DNA of 64,000 bases from Pedobacter lusitanus (GCF_040026395.1 NZ_CP157278.1:2790001-2854000); one strand, 5' to 3'. Positions 27,225 to 37,874 are shown, numbered from the stretch's first letter. Notes: generated from the letters alone by a model not told the origin. Made by a program: numbers and translations.

Positions 27225-29525
27225 ATGTATTTAAAAAAACCACTCTCCGTACTGTTATTGCTGGTCTCTTATGGGATGGCAAATGCCCAGACAAAGAACA
27301 ATGCTAAAGTAGAAAGCCTGCTTCAAAAAATGACTCTGGAAGAAAAGGTAGGTCAAATGGCTCAGATCACACTGGATGTTATCGGCGCCGGTAATGACCG
27401 GTATACCAGTACTGAGCCATTCTCACTAGATCAGCAGGCAATGGAAAAGGCGCTGATCCGGTACAAACTGGGTTCAGTATTAAATACTTCAAATAACAGA
27501 GCAAGGACACCTCAGGTCTGGTATGAAATCATCAGCAAAATCCAGCAAACAGCCATGAAAGGAACCAAAAATGGTATTCCGGTTTTATATGGTATTGATG
27601 CTATTCACGGAGAGACCTATACTGCCGGTGCAACCATGTTCCCGCAGCAAATCGGGCAGGCTGCAACTTTTAACAGAAGCCTTGTGCGTAAAGGAGCTGA
27701 AATTACGGCTTATGAAACCCGTGCAAGTTCTATTCCATGGGCTTTCTCTCCTTTACTGGATCTGGGTGCTGACCCTCGTTTTCCACGTCAGTGGGAAAGT
27801 TTCGGAGAAGATCCTTATTTGGTAAGTCAAATGGGAGTTCAGGCTGTAAAAGGTTTGGAAGGAGAAAATAATGACGTAGCTAACCCTTACCATGTAGCTT
27901 CTTCCATCAAACACTTTTTAGGTTATCAGGTACCAGTTTCAGGAAAGGACAGAACACCGGCATTCATTTCTGATCAGGCACTGAGAGAGTATCACCTGCC
28001 TTCTTTCCGTGCAGCTATTCAGGCTGGCGCAAAAACTATTATGATTAACTCCGGAATCATTAATGGTGTTCCTGTACATGCCAATTATAACCTGCTCACC
28101 AAATTACTAAAAGAAGAACTGGGTTTTAAAGGTTTAGCCGTTACTGACTGGGGAGATATAGAAAATCTTTATAAAAGGGATCATGTAGCCAAAGACAATA
28201 AAGATGCCGTTCGGATTGCAATCAATGCCGGTATTGATATGTCTATGGTAGCCTATAACTATGAGCCTTTCTGTGACGATCTGATTGCCCTGGTTAAAGA
28301 AGGTAAAGTAAAAGAAAGCCGTATTGATGATGCAGTACGAAGAATTCTGCTGGTAAAATATGACCTGGATCTTTTTAATAAACCAACTACCAACCCTAAA
28401 GACTATCCTAAGTTTGGCAGTAAGGAATTTGAGCTGGCCTCTTATCAGGCAGCAGCAGAATCGATTACGCTGTTGAAAAACACAGATCAGACATTACCAT
28501 TGAATAAATCAATGAAAATCCTGGTTACCGGCCCCAATGCCAATTCAATGAGAACATTGAATGGTGCATGGACATATTCATGGCAGGGAGAAAAGGTTGA
28601 AGAATTTGCTGCAAAATACAATACTATTGTAAAAGCTCTTGAACTTAAGGCCGGTAAACAAAACGTAACTTATGTACCGGGCGTGAGCTATAAAATGGAT
28701 GGCAGATACTTTGAAGAATATGCAGACCAGCTGGATGCAGCAATTGCAGCAGCAAAAGAAGCAGATGTGGTTGTATTATGTTTAGGTGAAAACTCTTATA
28801 CAGAAACCCCTGGTAATTTAAGTGACCTTTATCTTTCAGATCTTCAGACTGAGCTTGCACAAAAACTTGCTGCAACTGGCAAAAAGATCATCCTGGTATT
28901 AAATGAAGGCAGGCCACGTATCATTTCTAAATTTGAGCAAAAGATGAGTGCTGTTGTACAAAGTTACTTACCTGGTAATTTTGGAGGTGATGCCATTGCT
29001 GATGTTCTTTTAGGTACAGTGAATCCATCGGGTAAATTGCCTTATACCTATCCGCAATTCCCAAATGCACTATTTACCTATTACCATAAACCATCAGAAT
29101 CACGTTCAACTACAGAAGGTGTTTATAACTATGATGCAGATTACAATCCTCAGTATGTTTTCGGCTTTGGTCTAAGCTATACTACTTTTAAATACAGTCC
29201 GGTTAAACTAAGCACTGCTACTTTGAAAAAAGGAGAAACTTTAACAGTTTCTGCAGATGTAACCAATACTGGTAAAGTTGCAGGTAAAGAAAGTGTACTG
29301 CTGTTTACATCAGACCTGGTCGCTACATTGGTTAGTCCTGATGTAAAACGCTTAAGAGGTTTTGAGAAAATTGATCTTAAAGCTGGTGAAACTAAAACAG
29401 TAACCTTTAAAATTACGGCAGATGACTTAGGGTTTATTAACCCTGAAGGTCAGAAAATAACAGAAGACGGAGACTTTACCATACAAATAGCCGATCAGAA
29501 AATCAATTTCACGTACAATCAGTAA
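27225..29525 (+). CDS. bglX: GH3 beta-glucosidase
   Basis: A 766-residue periplasmic enzyme (signal peptide 1-21, ending ANAQ) that releases glucose from the non-reducing end of beta-glucans. GH3 domains in order: TIM barrel about 25-380 with YGIDAIHGE, RFPRQWESFGEDP, SIKHFLGYQ and the nucleophile motif AVTDWGD (Asp308); alpha/beta sandwich about 395-620 with VLCLGENSYTETPG; and a C-terminal fibronectin III-like domain from about 660. The length agrees with BglX-type enzymes. The linkage it cuts cannot be fixed from sequence. It lies 60 bases after susD and two bases before the GH30 gene. Confidence 0.93.
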   Translation: MYLKKPLSVLLLLVSYGMANAQTKNNAKVESLLQKMTLEEKVGQMAQITLDVIGAGNDRYTSTEPFSLDQQAMEKALIRYKLGSVLNTSNNRARTPQVWYEIISKIQQTAMKGTKNGIPVLYGIDAIHGETYTAGATMFPQQIGQAATFNRSLVRKGAEITAYETRASSIPWAFSPLLDLGADPRFPRQWESFGEDPYLVSQMGVQAVKGLEGENNDVANPYHVASSIKHFLGYQVPVSGKDRTPAFISDQALREYHLPSFRAAIQAGAKTIMINSGIINGVPVHANYNLLTKLLKEELGFKGLAVTDWGDIENLYKRDHVAKDNKDAVRIAINAGIDMSMVAYNYEPFCDDLIALVKEGKVKESRIDDAVRRILLVKYDLDLFNKPTTNPKDYPKFGSKEFELASYQAAAESITLLKNTDQTLPLNKSMKILVTGPNANSMRTLNGAWTYSWQGEKVEEFAAKYNTIVKALELKAGKQNVTYVPGVSYKMDGRYFEEYADQLDAAIAAAKEADVVVLCLGENSYTETPGNLSDLYLSDLQTELAQKLAATGKKIILVLNEGRPRIISKFEQKMSAVVQSYLPGNFGGDAIADVLLGTVNPSGKLPYTYPQFPNALFTYYHKPSESRSTTEGVYNYDADYNPQYVFGFGLSYTTFKYSPVKLSTATLKKGETLTVSADVTNTGKVAGKESVLLFTSDLVATLVSPDVKRLRGFEKIDLKAGETKTVTFKITADDLGFINPEGQKITEDGDFTIQIADQKINFTYNQ

Positions 29526-29527
29526 TC

Positions 29528-30946
29528 ATGAAGAAGAATATTTTATTTGCTTTTGCTATTGCACTATCGGCATGTTCAGCAAAAAGAGATGCTACGGGAC
29601 CTGCAAGGTCTGCAGCATCTAATGGCGGGGTGAAATACTGGATCACCAAAGGCGACAAAACAGCGCTGCTGGAAGAGCAGCCTGCTGTTTTGAAATTTGG
29701 CACAGCTCAAGCCACTAATGCAATAATTACTGTTGATGACACGCAGAAATTCCAGACTATTGATGGTTTCGGCTATACTTTAACCGGTGGCAGCGCAAGT
29801 TTAATTAATGCATTGGATGAAAAAGCCAAAGATACATTACTACAGGAGCTATTCTCTACCAAAAAAAACAGTATTGGTGTAAGTTATCTGAGAATCAGTA
29901 TCGGAGGTTCAGATCTGAGTGCAGAAACCTTTACCTACAATGAATTGCCAGCAGGACAGACAGACATTAATCAGGATAAATTCTCTATGTCTAAAGAAAT
30001 GACAGACCTGGTGCCGGTATTGAAAAGAATTCTGGCTATTAATCCTGATTTGAAAATTTTAGGTTCTCCATGGACTGCTCCTACCTGGATGAAAACCAAT
30101 CACAGCTTTAAAGGCGGAAGTCTGAAACCGGAATATTATGAATCTTATGCGAAATACCTGGTTAAATATGTCTATGCAATGAAAACTCAGGGAATCACAA
30201 TTGATGCCATTACAATTCAGAATGAGCCTTTACATCCTGGAAATGTGCCAAGCATGTATATGGAAGCAAAAGATCAGGCAATATTTATCAAAACGGCTTT
30301 AGGCCCGGTGTTTAAATCAGCAGGAGTCAAAACAAAAATTATCATTTATGATCATAATGCAGACCGCCCGGATTATCCGATAACTATTCTGGACGACCCG
30401 CAGGCAAACCAATATGCAGATGGCTCAGCTTTCCATTTATATGGCGGCCAGATCACTGCCTTATCTAAAGTTCACGAAGCTCATCCGGATAAGAACCTTT
30501 ACTTTACAGAACAATGGGTTGGCGGCCCCGGAAAATTCGATGAAGATTTAAAGTGGCATGTTTCTACTTTAATCATCGGAGCAACCCGCAATTGGAGCAG
30601 AAATGTTTTGGAGTGGAATTTAGCTGCCGACCCGTTATACAGACCACATACTGCAGGTGGCTGTACAACTTGCTTAGGAGCGATTACAATAGCCCCTGAG
30701 GTCACAAGAAATGTTGCTTACTATATCATTGGTCATGCGTCAAAATTTGTAAGACCGGGATCATACAGAATCGGTTCCAATATTACTGAGGGCTTGCAGA
30801 ACGTTGCTTTCAGAACTCCTGACGGAAAGACTGCGCTGATTGTTGTGAATGAAAACCCCGCTGAAAAAAACTTTAATATCAATTATAATGGAAAAGAAGT
30901 GAGTACTTCGCTGGCTGGTGGTGCCGTTGCTACTTATGTCTGGTAG
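29528..30946 (+). CDS. GH30 glycoside hydrolase lipoprotein (glucosylceramidase / beta-1,6-glucanase type)
   Basis: A 472-residue lipoprotein (lipobox ALSAC, Cys16), probably surface-exposed or periplasmic. GH30 features are QTIDGFGYTLTGGSA at 76-90, SPWTAPTWMKTN, the acid/base motif TIQNEP with Glu233, the nucleophile in YFTEQW with Glu328, and a small C-terminal beta domain after about residue 395. GH30 subfamily 3 enzymes cut beta-1,6-glucan, and other GH30 members act on glucosylceramide or xylan. The neighbouring GH3 and the lack of xylanase-type genes favour a glucan. It is the last gene of the PUL, closed by the terminator at 30971-31007. Confidence 0.9.
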   Translation: MKKNILFAFAIALSACSAKRDATGPARSAASNGGVKYWITKGDKTALLEEQPAVLKFGTAQATNAIITVDDTQKFQTIDGFGYTLTGGSASLINALDEKAKDTLLQELFSTKKNSIGVSYLRISIGGSDLSAETFTYNELPAGQTDINQDKFSMSKEMTDLVPVLKRILAINPDLKILGSPWTAPTWMKTNHSFKGGSLKPEYYESYAKYLVKYVYAMKTQGITIDAITIQNEPLHPGNVPSMYMEAKDQAIFIKTALGPVFKSAGVKTKIIIYDHNADRPDYPITILDDPQANQYADGSAFHLYGGQITALSKVHEAHPDKNLYFTEQWVGGPGKFDEDLKWHVSTLIIGATRNWSRNVLEWNLAADPLYRPHTAGGCTTCLGAITIAPEVTRNVAYYIIGHASKFVRPGSYRIGSNITEGLQNVAFRTPDGKTALIVVNENPAEKNFNINYNGKEVSTSLAGGAVATYVW

Positions 30947-30970
30947 CAATCATCAGGATTAATCCATTCT

Positions 30971-31007
30971 AAAAAGAGATAAGCTTATACAGCTTATCTC
31001 TTTTTTA
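30971..31007 (+). terminator. intrinsic terminator at the end of the PUL
   Basis: A 15-bp stem (AAAAAGAGATAAGCT and complement) with the 5-base loop TATAC, followed by a T run. It lies 25 bases after the GH30 stop and sets the right end of the susC-susD-GH3-GH30 transcript. Confidence 0.9.
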
Positions 31008-31084
31008 TTTTCTGGCCAGACTCTTGTGCTAAACCATACATATAGCTAATTTAGCCTCATCACCAACAGAGAAAAATCACATCA

Positions 31085-31549
31085 ATGAAAAATATTATTT
31101 TATCCATAACAGTACTGGCCGGTTTAATGACTGCCTGCAGGAGCAATAGTACCACAGAGCAGAAAATAGACAGTCTGGCTGCTGCCCCTGATACCAGTGT
31201 TTCCAAAGCAAAAACATGTTACGCTTATATTAAAAATAAAGACACCGTTTCTTTATCATTAAATATGGCAGGAAATGCAGTTGCAGGAAATCTGAATTAC
31301 AACTTTTATGAAAAAGATAAAAATTCAGGTACGATTTCAGGGATAGTCAAAGGAGATACCATTATTGCAGATTACACCTTTAACTCAGAAGGAAAAACCT
31401 CTTACAGACAAGTTGCATTTGTAAAGAAAGGTGATCAGTTGCTGGAAGGTTACGGCCCTACCCAGGAAACAGACGGAAGAAGAGTGTTCACCAATTTAGC
31501 CGGACTAAAATTCGGTGATATCACCCTATCAGCTATAGCCTGTAAATAA
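31085..31549 (+). CDS. small lipoprotein of unknown function
   Basis: A 154-residue lipoprotein with signal peptide and lipobox (LMTAC, Cys18). The mature part starts with a Ser/Thr/Ala-rich linker, then a beta-rich domain: TCYAYIKNKDTVSLSLNMAGNAVAGNLNY is the region near residues 41-69, and IADYTFNSEGKTSYRQVAFV comes further on. The repeated pattern of kinase-independent beta strands resembles lipocalin-like or META-like small domains, but I cannot name the family. The gene is monocistronic, between two terminator-like hairpins. Confidence 0.75.
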   Translation: MKNIILSITVLAGLMTACRSNSTTEQKIDSLAAAPDTSVSKAKTCYAYIKNKDTVSLSLNMAGNAVAGNLNYNFYEKDKNSGTISGIVKGDTIIADYTFNSEGKTSYRQVAFVKKGDQLLEGYGPTQETDGRRVFTNLAGLKFGDITLSAIACK

Positions 31550-31553
31550 TAAA

Positions 31554-31586
31554 GCGTTTCGAATCCCTAAAAGGATTCGAAACGTT
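31554..31586. terminator. terminator-like hairpin overlapping the rluA-type stop codon
   Basis: Inverted repeat CGTTTCGAATCC / GGATTCGAAACG with the loop CTAAAA. It serves the lipoprotein gene ending at 31549. On the minus strand one arm is coding: it specifies the last residues (ERFES) of the pseudouridine synthase, whose stop lies in the loop. The T tracts are short on both sides. Confidence 0.65.
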
Positions 31587-32253
31587 CCCAGAATCCATCT
31601 ACAGGAAGTTTGGCAAAAATATTTACCGGTTCCTTTTTGACAGGATGAATAAATTGTAACCTTCTGGCATGAAGACAAATACTTCCTTTACGACTGCCAC
31701 GGGGATAACCATATTTATTATCACCAACAATCGGACAGCCCAAAGTAGAAAGCTGTACCCTGATCTGATGAGAACGACCAGTTAACGGGTCAACCTCAAT
31801 CAGGTAATATCCGCCCAGTTCTCCAAGCAATCTGTAGCTTAATTCAGCCCGCTGGCTACCCGGAACCTCAGTATTATGTGGAGTAACAATATTGGTTTTG
31901 GGGTTTTTAACCAGCCAGTGCACCAGCGTTCCTGAAATATTTGCCGGACGGTTACGTACAACCGCCCAGTAAGTTTTCTTCACCTCCCTGTTTTTAAAGA
32001 TGGCATTCATTCTTTCCAGCGCCTTACTTGTTTTAGCAAATAAGATAACCCCGCTTACCGGGCGGTCTAAACGATGTACCACACCTAAAAACGCACTGTT
32101 AGGCTTATTATATTTTTTAGCGATATATCTTTTCACCATATCTTCCAATGGTTCGTCACGGGTTTCATCAACCTGGACAATATCACCTGCACGTTTGCAA
32201 ATTGCAATCAGGTGATTATCTTCGAAAAGAACATCTTTATCAGTTACCGGCAT
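31567..32253 (-). CDS. RluA-family pseudouridine synthase
   Basis: A 228-residue RNA-modifying enzyme that converts specific uridines to pseudouridine in rRNA or tRNA. The RluA motif HRLDRPVSGVILFAKTSKA at about 60-78 holds the catalytic Asp (HRLDR). GRSHQIRVQLSTLGCPIVGDNKYG at about 161-184 is the second family motif. There is no N-terminal S4 domain, so it is closer to short RluA/TruC-type enzymes. The target site is not predictable. It starts two bases after the panB stop, so the two are co-transcribed. Confidence 0.92.
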   Translation of the reverse strand: MPVTDKDVLFEDNHLIAICKRAGDIVQVDETRDEPLEDMVKRYIAKKYNKPNSAFLGVVHRLDRPVSGVILFAKTSKALERMNAIFKNREVKKTYWAVVRNRPANISGTLVHWLVKNPKTNIVTPHNTEVPGSQRAELSYRLLGELGGYYLIEVDPLTGRSHQIRVQLSTLGCPIVGDNKYGYPRGSRKGSICLHARRLQFIHPVKKEPVNIFAKLPVDGFWERFESF

Positions 32254-32255
32254 TT

Positions 32256-33071
32256 TTAGTATTGCTCCTTTTCATTTGGAAAGTCATTCGCTTTCACATC
32301 TTTAATATATGCTTTTGCAGCACCTAAAATTCCATCATACAGATTAATGTACTGACGTAAAAAACGTGGTTTAAACCCTTTGGTTAGTCCAATCATGTCA
32401 TTTACCACTAAAACCTGTCCGTCACAATGCGGACCCGCACCTATCCCGATAACCGGAATATGCAGACTTTCAGCTACCTCTTTTGCTAATGCCGCAGGTA
32501 TTTTTTCCAGTACAATAGCAAAGCAGCCTGCATCCTGCAAAGCTTTAGCATCAACTTTTAATTTCTCAGCTTCTTCTTCTCCTTTAGCTCTTACTGTATA
32601 AGTTCCAAATTTATAGATTGACTGAGGAGTTAAACCTAAATGGCCCATTACGGGAATTCCGGCAGTAATAATACGTGAAATAGAATCCACAACTTCAGTT
32701 CCGCCTTCCAGTTTTACACCGTGAGCACCTGATTCTTTCATGATCCTGATCGCAGAACTTAAAGCTTCTTTTGAATTACCCTGGTAAGAACCAAAAGGAA
32801 GATCCACTACGACAAAAGCACGCGTTGCGCCTCTAACGACACCCTGTGCATGATATATCATCTGATCCAGTGTAATCGGCAATGTAGTTTCATGACCCGC
32901 CATTACATTTGAAGCTGAATCTCCAACCAGTAAAACATCAAGTCCCGCATCATCCAGAACAGTAGCCATGGAATAATCATAAGCAGTCAACATCGATATT
33001 TTTTCACCACTCTGTTTCATCTCTTGCAGAATGTGGGTTGTAATACGCTTTACTTCTTTGTGTATAGACAT
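32256..33071 (-). CDS. panB: 3-methyl-2-oxobutanoate hydroxymethyltransferase
   Basis: First committed enzyme of pantothenate biosynthesis; adds a hydroxymethyl group to 2-oxoisovalerate using 5,10-methylene-THF. The 271-residue length is normal. Motifs are [26 protein letters not shown] (residues about 23-48), [40 protein letters not shown] and [17 protein letters not shown]. It is the first gene of a two-gene unit with the pseudouridine synthase, and shares a divergent intergenic region with carA. Confidence 0.96.
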   Translation of the reverse strand: MSIHKEVKRITTHILQEMKQSGEKISMLTAYDYSMATVLDDAGLDVLLVGDSASNVMAGHETTLPITLDQMIYHAQGVVRGATRAFVVVDLPFGSYQGNSKEALSSAIRIMKESGAHGVKLEGGTEVVDSISRIITAGIPVMGHLGLTPQSIYKFGTYTVRAKGEEEAEKLKVDAKALQDAGCFAIVLEKIPAALAKEVAESLHIPVIGIGAGPHCDGQVLVVNDMIGLTKGFKPRFLRQYINLYDGILGAAKAYIKDVKANDFPNEKEQY

Positions 33072-33114
33072 AAATTTATGCTTTTAGGGGGGTAAAATTA
33101 GGGTATTCAATTGA

Positions 33115-33122
33115 CAAAATTA
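33115..33122 (-). promoter_or_regulatory. -7 promoter box TAATTTTG for panB
   Basis: Exact TAnnTTTG match on the minus strand, 43 bases upstream of the panB ATG. Confidence 0.45.
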
Positions 33123-33205
33123 CCCTTACTTCTTATATTATGGGGGATATGTTACATAACATTGTAATCCTGATAAAAAAAATATGGATTTAAGGATGAA
33201 AAAAC

Positions 33206-33213
33206 TATCTTTG
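33206..33213 (+). promoter_or_regulatory. -7 promoter box TATCTTTG for carA
   Basis: Exact TAnnTTTG match. The predicted leader before the carA ATG at 33332 is long, about 110 bases, which leaves room for post-transcriptional control. I did not recognise a known riboswitch or PyrR-type structure in it. Confidence 0.55.
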
Positions 33214-33331
33214 TATCCCGAAATGAACGGGTTAAACAACAGCACATTTGTTAATCACTATAGCGACATCAAAACCGCAAATCTTCATTCATTAATCCCT
33301 TTTTTAAACTTTATTTTTCATTTTAATTACG

Positions 33332-34444
33332 ATGACTAACTACACCAAGTTACCTGCTATCCTGTTATTGGCTGACGGTACTGTTTACCACGGTAAAGCT
33401 GCCGGAAAGATTGGTACAACAACAGGAGAGATTTGTTTCAACACAGGAATGACAGGTTATCAGGAAATTTTTACTGATCCATCTTATTTCGGACAAATCA
33501 TGGTCACTACGAATGCCCATATTGGTAATTATGGAATTCATAAAGAAGAAATCGAATCAGATTCGATTAAGATTGCAGGTCTGGTTTGCAAAAATTACAG
33601 TATTGGTTATAGCCGTAAAGAAGCTAGTGAATCTATACAGGACTATTTCCAGGATGAGAATATCGTTGGAATATCTGACATTGACACACGTGCATTAGTA
33701 AGGAAGATCAGAGATCAGGGAGCTATGAATGCGATCATCTCTTCAGAAATTACTGACATTGAAGAATTAAAAGCTAAACTGGCGCAGGTACCTTCTATGG
33801 ACGGTCTTGAGTTATCCTCACAGGTTTCTACCAAAGAACCTTATTTCTATGGTTCACCAGATGCTACCTATAAAGTGGCTACCCTGGACTTCGGTATTAA
33901 GAAAAATACCTTGCGTAATTTTGACCAGAGAGATTTATACGTACAGGTTTTTCCTGCAAAAACTACTTTTGAGGAAATGGATAAATGGGGTGCAGATGCT
34001 TACTTTGTATCTAACGGCCCTGGTGATCCATCGGCTATGCCATATGCTATTGAAACTGTAAAACAAATTCTTGCTTCAGACAAACCTCTTTTTGGGATTT
34101 GTTTAGGTCACCAGTTATTAGCACAGGCTAATGGAATCGGAACCATGAAAATGTTTAACGGCCACAGGGGATTAAATCACCCGGTAAAAAATATTATTAA
34201 AAACCACTGCGAAGTAACTTCACAGAATCACGGTTTCGGTGTAATCCCTGAAGAAGTGAGAAAGTCTGACAAAGTGGAAATCACCCATATCAACTTAAAT
34301 GATCAGTCTATCGAAGGAATTCGTGTGAAAGGCAAAAAAGCATTCTCGGTACAATATCACCCGGAATCTTCACCTGGCCCGCATGATTCACGTTATTTAT
34401 TTGATGATTTCGTGAGCCTGATCAAAGGCGAATTAAGCTGGTAA
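33332..34444 (+). CDS. carA: carbamoyl-phosphate synthase small subunit
   Basis: Glutaminase subunit that feeds ammonia to CarB for arginine and pyrimidine synthesis. The 370-residue protein has an N-terminal CPSase small-chain domain (LLLADGTVYHGKAAGKIGTTTGE, around residues 11-33, and GMTGYQEIFTDPSYFGQIM) and a C-terminal class I glutamine amidotransferase domain. In the latter, FGICLGHQLLA carries the nucleophilic Cys and YHPESSPGPHD the catalytic His-Glu. The carB gene is not adjacent here; the next gene is an ABC transporter ATPase. Confidence 0.97.
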   Translation: MTNYTKLPAILLLADGTVYHGKAAGKIGTTTGEICFNTGMTGYQEIFTDPSYFGQIMVTTNAHIGNYGIHKEEIESDSIKIAGLVCKNYSIGYSRKEASESIQDYFQDENIVGISDIDTRALVRKIRDQGAMNAIISSEITDIEELKAKLAQVPSMDGLELSSQVSTKEPYFYGSPDATYKVATLDFGIKKNTLRNFDQRDLYVQVFPAKTTFEEMDKWGADAYFVSNGPGDPSAMPYAIETVKQILASDKPLFGICLGHQLLAQANGIGTMKMFNGHRGLNHPVKNIIKNHCEVTSQNHGFGVIPEEVRKSDKVEITHINLNDQSIEGIRVKGKKAFSVQYHPESSPGPHDSRYLFDDFVSLIKGELSW

Positions 34445-34543
34445 ACTGGTAATCACCGGTTCTAAACATCATTTTACCGACATTTTAAGAAAGGATTGAG
34501 TCACATCAATCCTTTTTACATTAAACCTTATTACATTTATCTC

Positions 34544-35311
34544 ATGGATAAAACGAATACCATTATCAGTGTCCGTAATCTGGTAAAAAACTACGCCGAT
34601 TTTCCGGCAGTCAAAGGGATTAGTTTCGATGTCTATGAAAATGAGATTTTCGGACTGCTGGGCCCCAATGGTGCCGGCAAAACTACTACATTGGAAATCA
34701 TCGAAACACTCCGTGATAAAACTTCAGGAGAGATTACTGTAGATGGCCTTTCAGCAGATAAAGATGCCAGCGAAATCAAAAGAATTATTGGCGTACAGCT
34801 GCAGGCTGCGGGTTATTACCCTAACCTGAACCTGGTGGAGCTGATGGAGCTTTTTGCCGGATTATATGGTGTAAACATCAAACCGATGGAAATGCTGGAG
34901 AAAGTAAATCTCCAGGATAAGGCCAAAGCAAAATACAAAGCACTTTCAGGTGGGCAGAAACAACGCTTTTCTATCGCTACAACCCTATTGAATTCTCCAA
35001 AAATCATATTTCTTGATGAACCTACCACAGGACTGGACCCTCAGGCACGCCGTAATTTATGGGATCTGATTATTGATATCAGGAACAATGGGACTACAGT
35101 TGTGCTGACTACGCACTATATGGATGAGGCAGAGCAGCTTTGTGATCGTGTGGCCTTTGTGGAACATGGAGAGATCATTGCCCTGGATACCCCTGATAAT
35201 CTGATTGACCAGTTAATCAGCAGCGGATTTGAAAGAAAAAAAGAAGTAAAAAAAGCTAACCTCGAAGATGTATTTATCAATCTCACAGGCCAGGAATGGC
35301 GTGAAGGCTAA
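34544..35311 (+). CDS. ABC transporter ATP-binding protein
   Basis: Nucleotide-binding subunit of an ABC-2 type exporter, 255 residues from the ATG at 34544 (MDKTNT). An in-frame ATG at 34496 would add 16 residues that do not fit the family, so it was not chosen. Motifs are Walker A GPNGAGKTT, signature LSGGQKQR, Walker B KIIFLDEPTTGLDP and the H-loop TTHYMDEAE. The cytoplasmic ATPase pairs with the permease whose gene starts on the next base after its stop. Substrates of DrrA-like systems include drugs and lipids; this one is unknown. Confidence 0.92.
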   Translation: MDKTNTIISVRNLVKNYADFPAVKGISFDVYENEIFGLLGPNGAGKTTTLEIIETLRDKTSGEITVDGLSADKDASEIKRIIGVQLQAAGYYPNLNLVELMELFAGLYGVNIKPMEMLEKVNLQDKAKAKYKALSGGQKQRFSIATTLLNSPKIIFLDEPTTGLDPQARRNLWDLIIDIRNNGTTVVLTTHYMDEAEQLCDRVAFVEHGEIIALDTPDNLIDQLISSGFERKKEVKKANLEDVFINLTGQEWREG

Positions 35312-36415
35312 ATGAGCTCAAAAATGAATAAACCTTATAATAATATCAAAGCCACACTGGCACTGGCCAAAGCAAGTTTCAGATCTATCACACGCAGTCC
35401 TTCGGCAGTAGTCTTTACTCTTGCATTTCCACTGATCTTTATTCTTGTATTTGGATTTCTGGGAGGAGGAGGTGTAAAATTAGATCTTGCCGTAGCACCA
35501 GGTTCCGATTTGCAGAATCCTGTTATTATTGCCTTGCAGCATACGCCTGTCATCCATCTTATGACAGATAAAGGTGATGTTGAAATTCAGCAGTGTTTAG
35601 AAAAAGGAACTATTGCCGGGGTAATTAACGTACATAAAAATACAGTCCCGCAGCCGGCATACTTAGCCGATGTAAAATATACTTCTGCATCGATGGACAA
35701 GGGAAATATCCTGAAATCGATTTTAAACAACCTGATGTATACGCTGAATACCAGGGATCTGAAGCCTTCGGTAGCAGAACTGAAAGAAAGTACCGTTCAT
35801 GGCAGAACTTACCGCACAATTGACTTTATCCTGCCCGGACAGCTGGGTTTCTCTTTACTGAGCACGGGTGTTTTCGGAACAGCTTTTGTTTTTTTCAGTC
35901 TGAGACAAACACTGGTTATCAAACGTTTTTTTGCCACTCCGGTAAAAAGATCGAGTATTATCCTGGGTGAAGGACTGGCCAGAATAGGCTTTGCTTTAAT
36001 CGGTGCTTTATTTATCATCCTGGTTGGTCATTTCTTTTTCCATTTCACGCTGATACACGGGGCTGCGACAGTCTTAAATATGCTCATCCTTTCTACGATT
36101 GGCGTAATAGTTTTCATGGGCTTCGGTTTTGTCGTTTCTGGCATAGCAAAAAGTGAAAGTACCATCCCACCTATCTCAAATATTATTACCTTACCACAAT
36201 TTTTATTATCTGGTACGTTCTTTTCTATAGAAAACTTTCCAAACTGGCTGCAACCAATTAGCAGGGCTTTACCGCTGACCTATTTAAACGATGCGATGAG
36301 ACAGGTTGCTTTTGAAGGCGCCGGACTATGGGATGTAAAACAACAGATTTTAATCATGGTGATCTGGGGGTTAGGAATATACGCAATAGCGGTGAAGGTA
36401 TTCAAGTGGGAATAA
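35312..36415 (+). CDS. ABC-2 type transporter permease
   Basis: A 367-residue inner membrane protein with an N-terminal membrane segment (about 27-47), a large periplasmic domain (about 50-175) and five further membrane segments from about 178 to 365. The pattern LPGQLGFSLLSTGVFGTAF and PLTYLNDAMRQVAFEG is typical of the YhgE/DrrB/NodJ-like ABC-2 family. It forms the exporter with the preceding ATPase gene, to which it is directly joined (TAA followed by ATG). Confidence 0.9.
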   Translation: MSSKMNKPYNNIKATLALAKASFRSITRSPSAVVFTLAFPLIFILVFGFLGGGGVKLDLAVAPGSDLQNPVIIALQHTPVIHLMTDKGDVEIQQCLEKGTIAGVINVHKNTVPQPAYLADVKYTSASMDKGNILKSILNNLMYTLNTRDLKPSVAELKESTVHGRTYRTIDFILPGQLGFSLLSTGVFGTAFVFFSLRQTLVIKRFFATPVKRSSIILGEGLARIGFALIGALFIILVGHFFFHFTLIHGAATVLNMLILSTIGVIVFMGFGFVVSGIAKSESTIPPISNIITLPQFLLSGTFFSIENFPNWLQPISRALPLTYLNDAMRQVAFEGAGLWDVKQQILIMVIWGLGIYAIAVKVFKWE

Positions 36416-36455
36416 AATTATAGGAAAATCAATCTTTATAATTTAAATTTTATTT

Positions 36456-36463
36456 TAACTTTG
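36456..36463 (+). promoter_or_regulatory. -7 promoter box TAACTTTG for eno
   Basis: Exact TAnnTTTG match about 60 bases upstream of the eno ATG. The leader holds an AAGGAG sequence about 25 bases before the start, too far to act as a normal ribosome binding site. Confidence 0.55.
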
Positions 36464-36464
36464 A

Positions 36465-37817
<1,353 letters not shown>

Positions 37818-37836
37818 GCTGGTTTTCCAGTACGCA

Positions 37837-37874
37837 AAAAAAGACACAGTCATAATGGCTGTGTCTTTTTTTTA
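37837..37874. terminator. bidirectional intrinsic terminator
   Basis: Stem AAAGACACAG / CTGTGTCTTT extended by an A run on the left and a T run on the right, loop TCATAATGG. It stops eno on the plus strand and the RHS-like gene ending at 37903 on the minus strand. Confidence 0.92.

Noticed and set aside
33214..33331. Riboswitch or pyrimidine attenuator in the carA leader
   Set aside because: The leader is long, but I could not find conserved riboswitch motifs or a convincing terminator/antiterminator pair.
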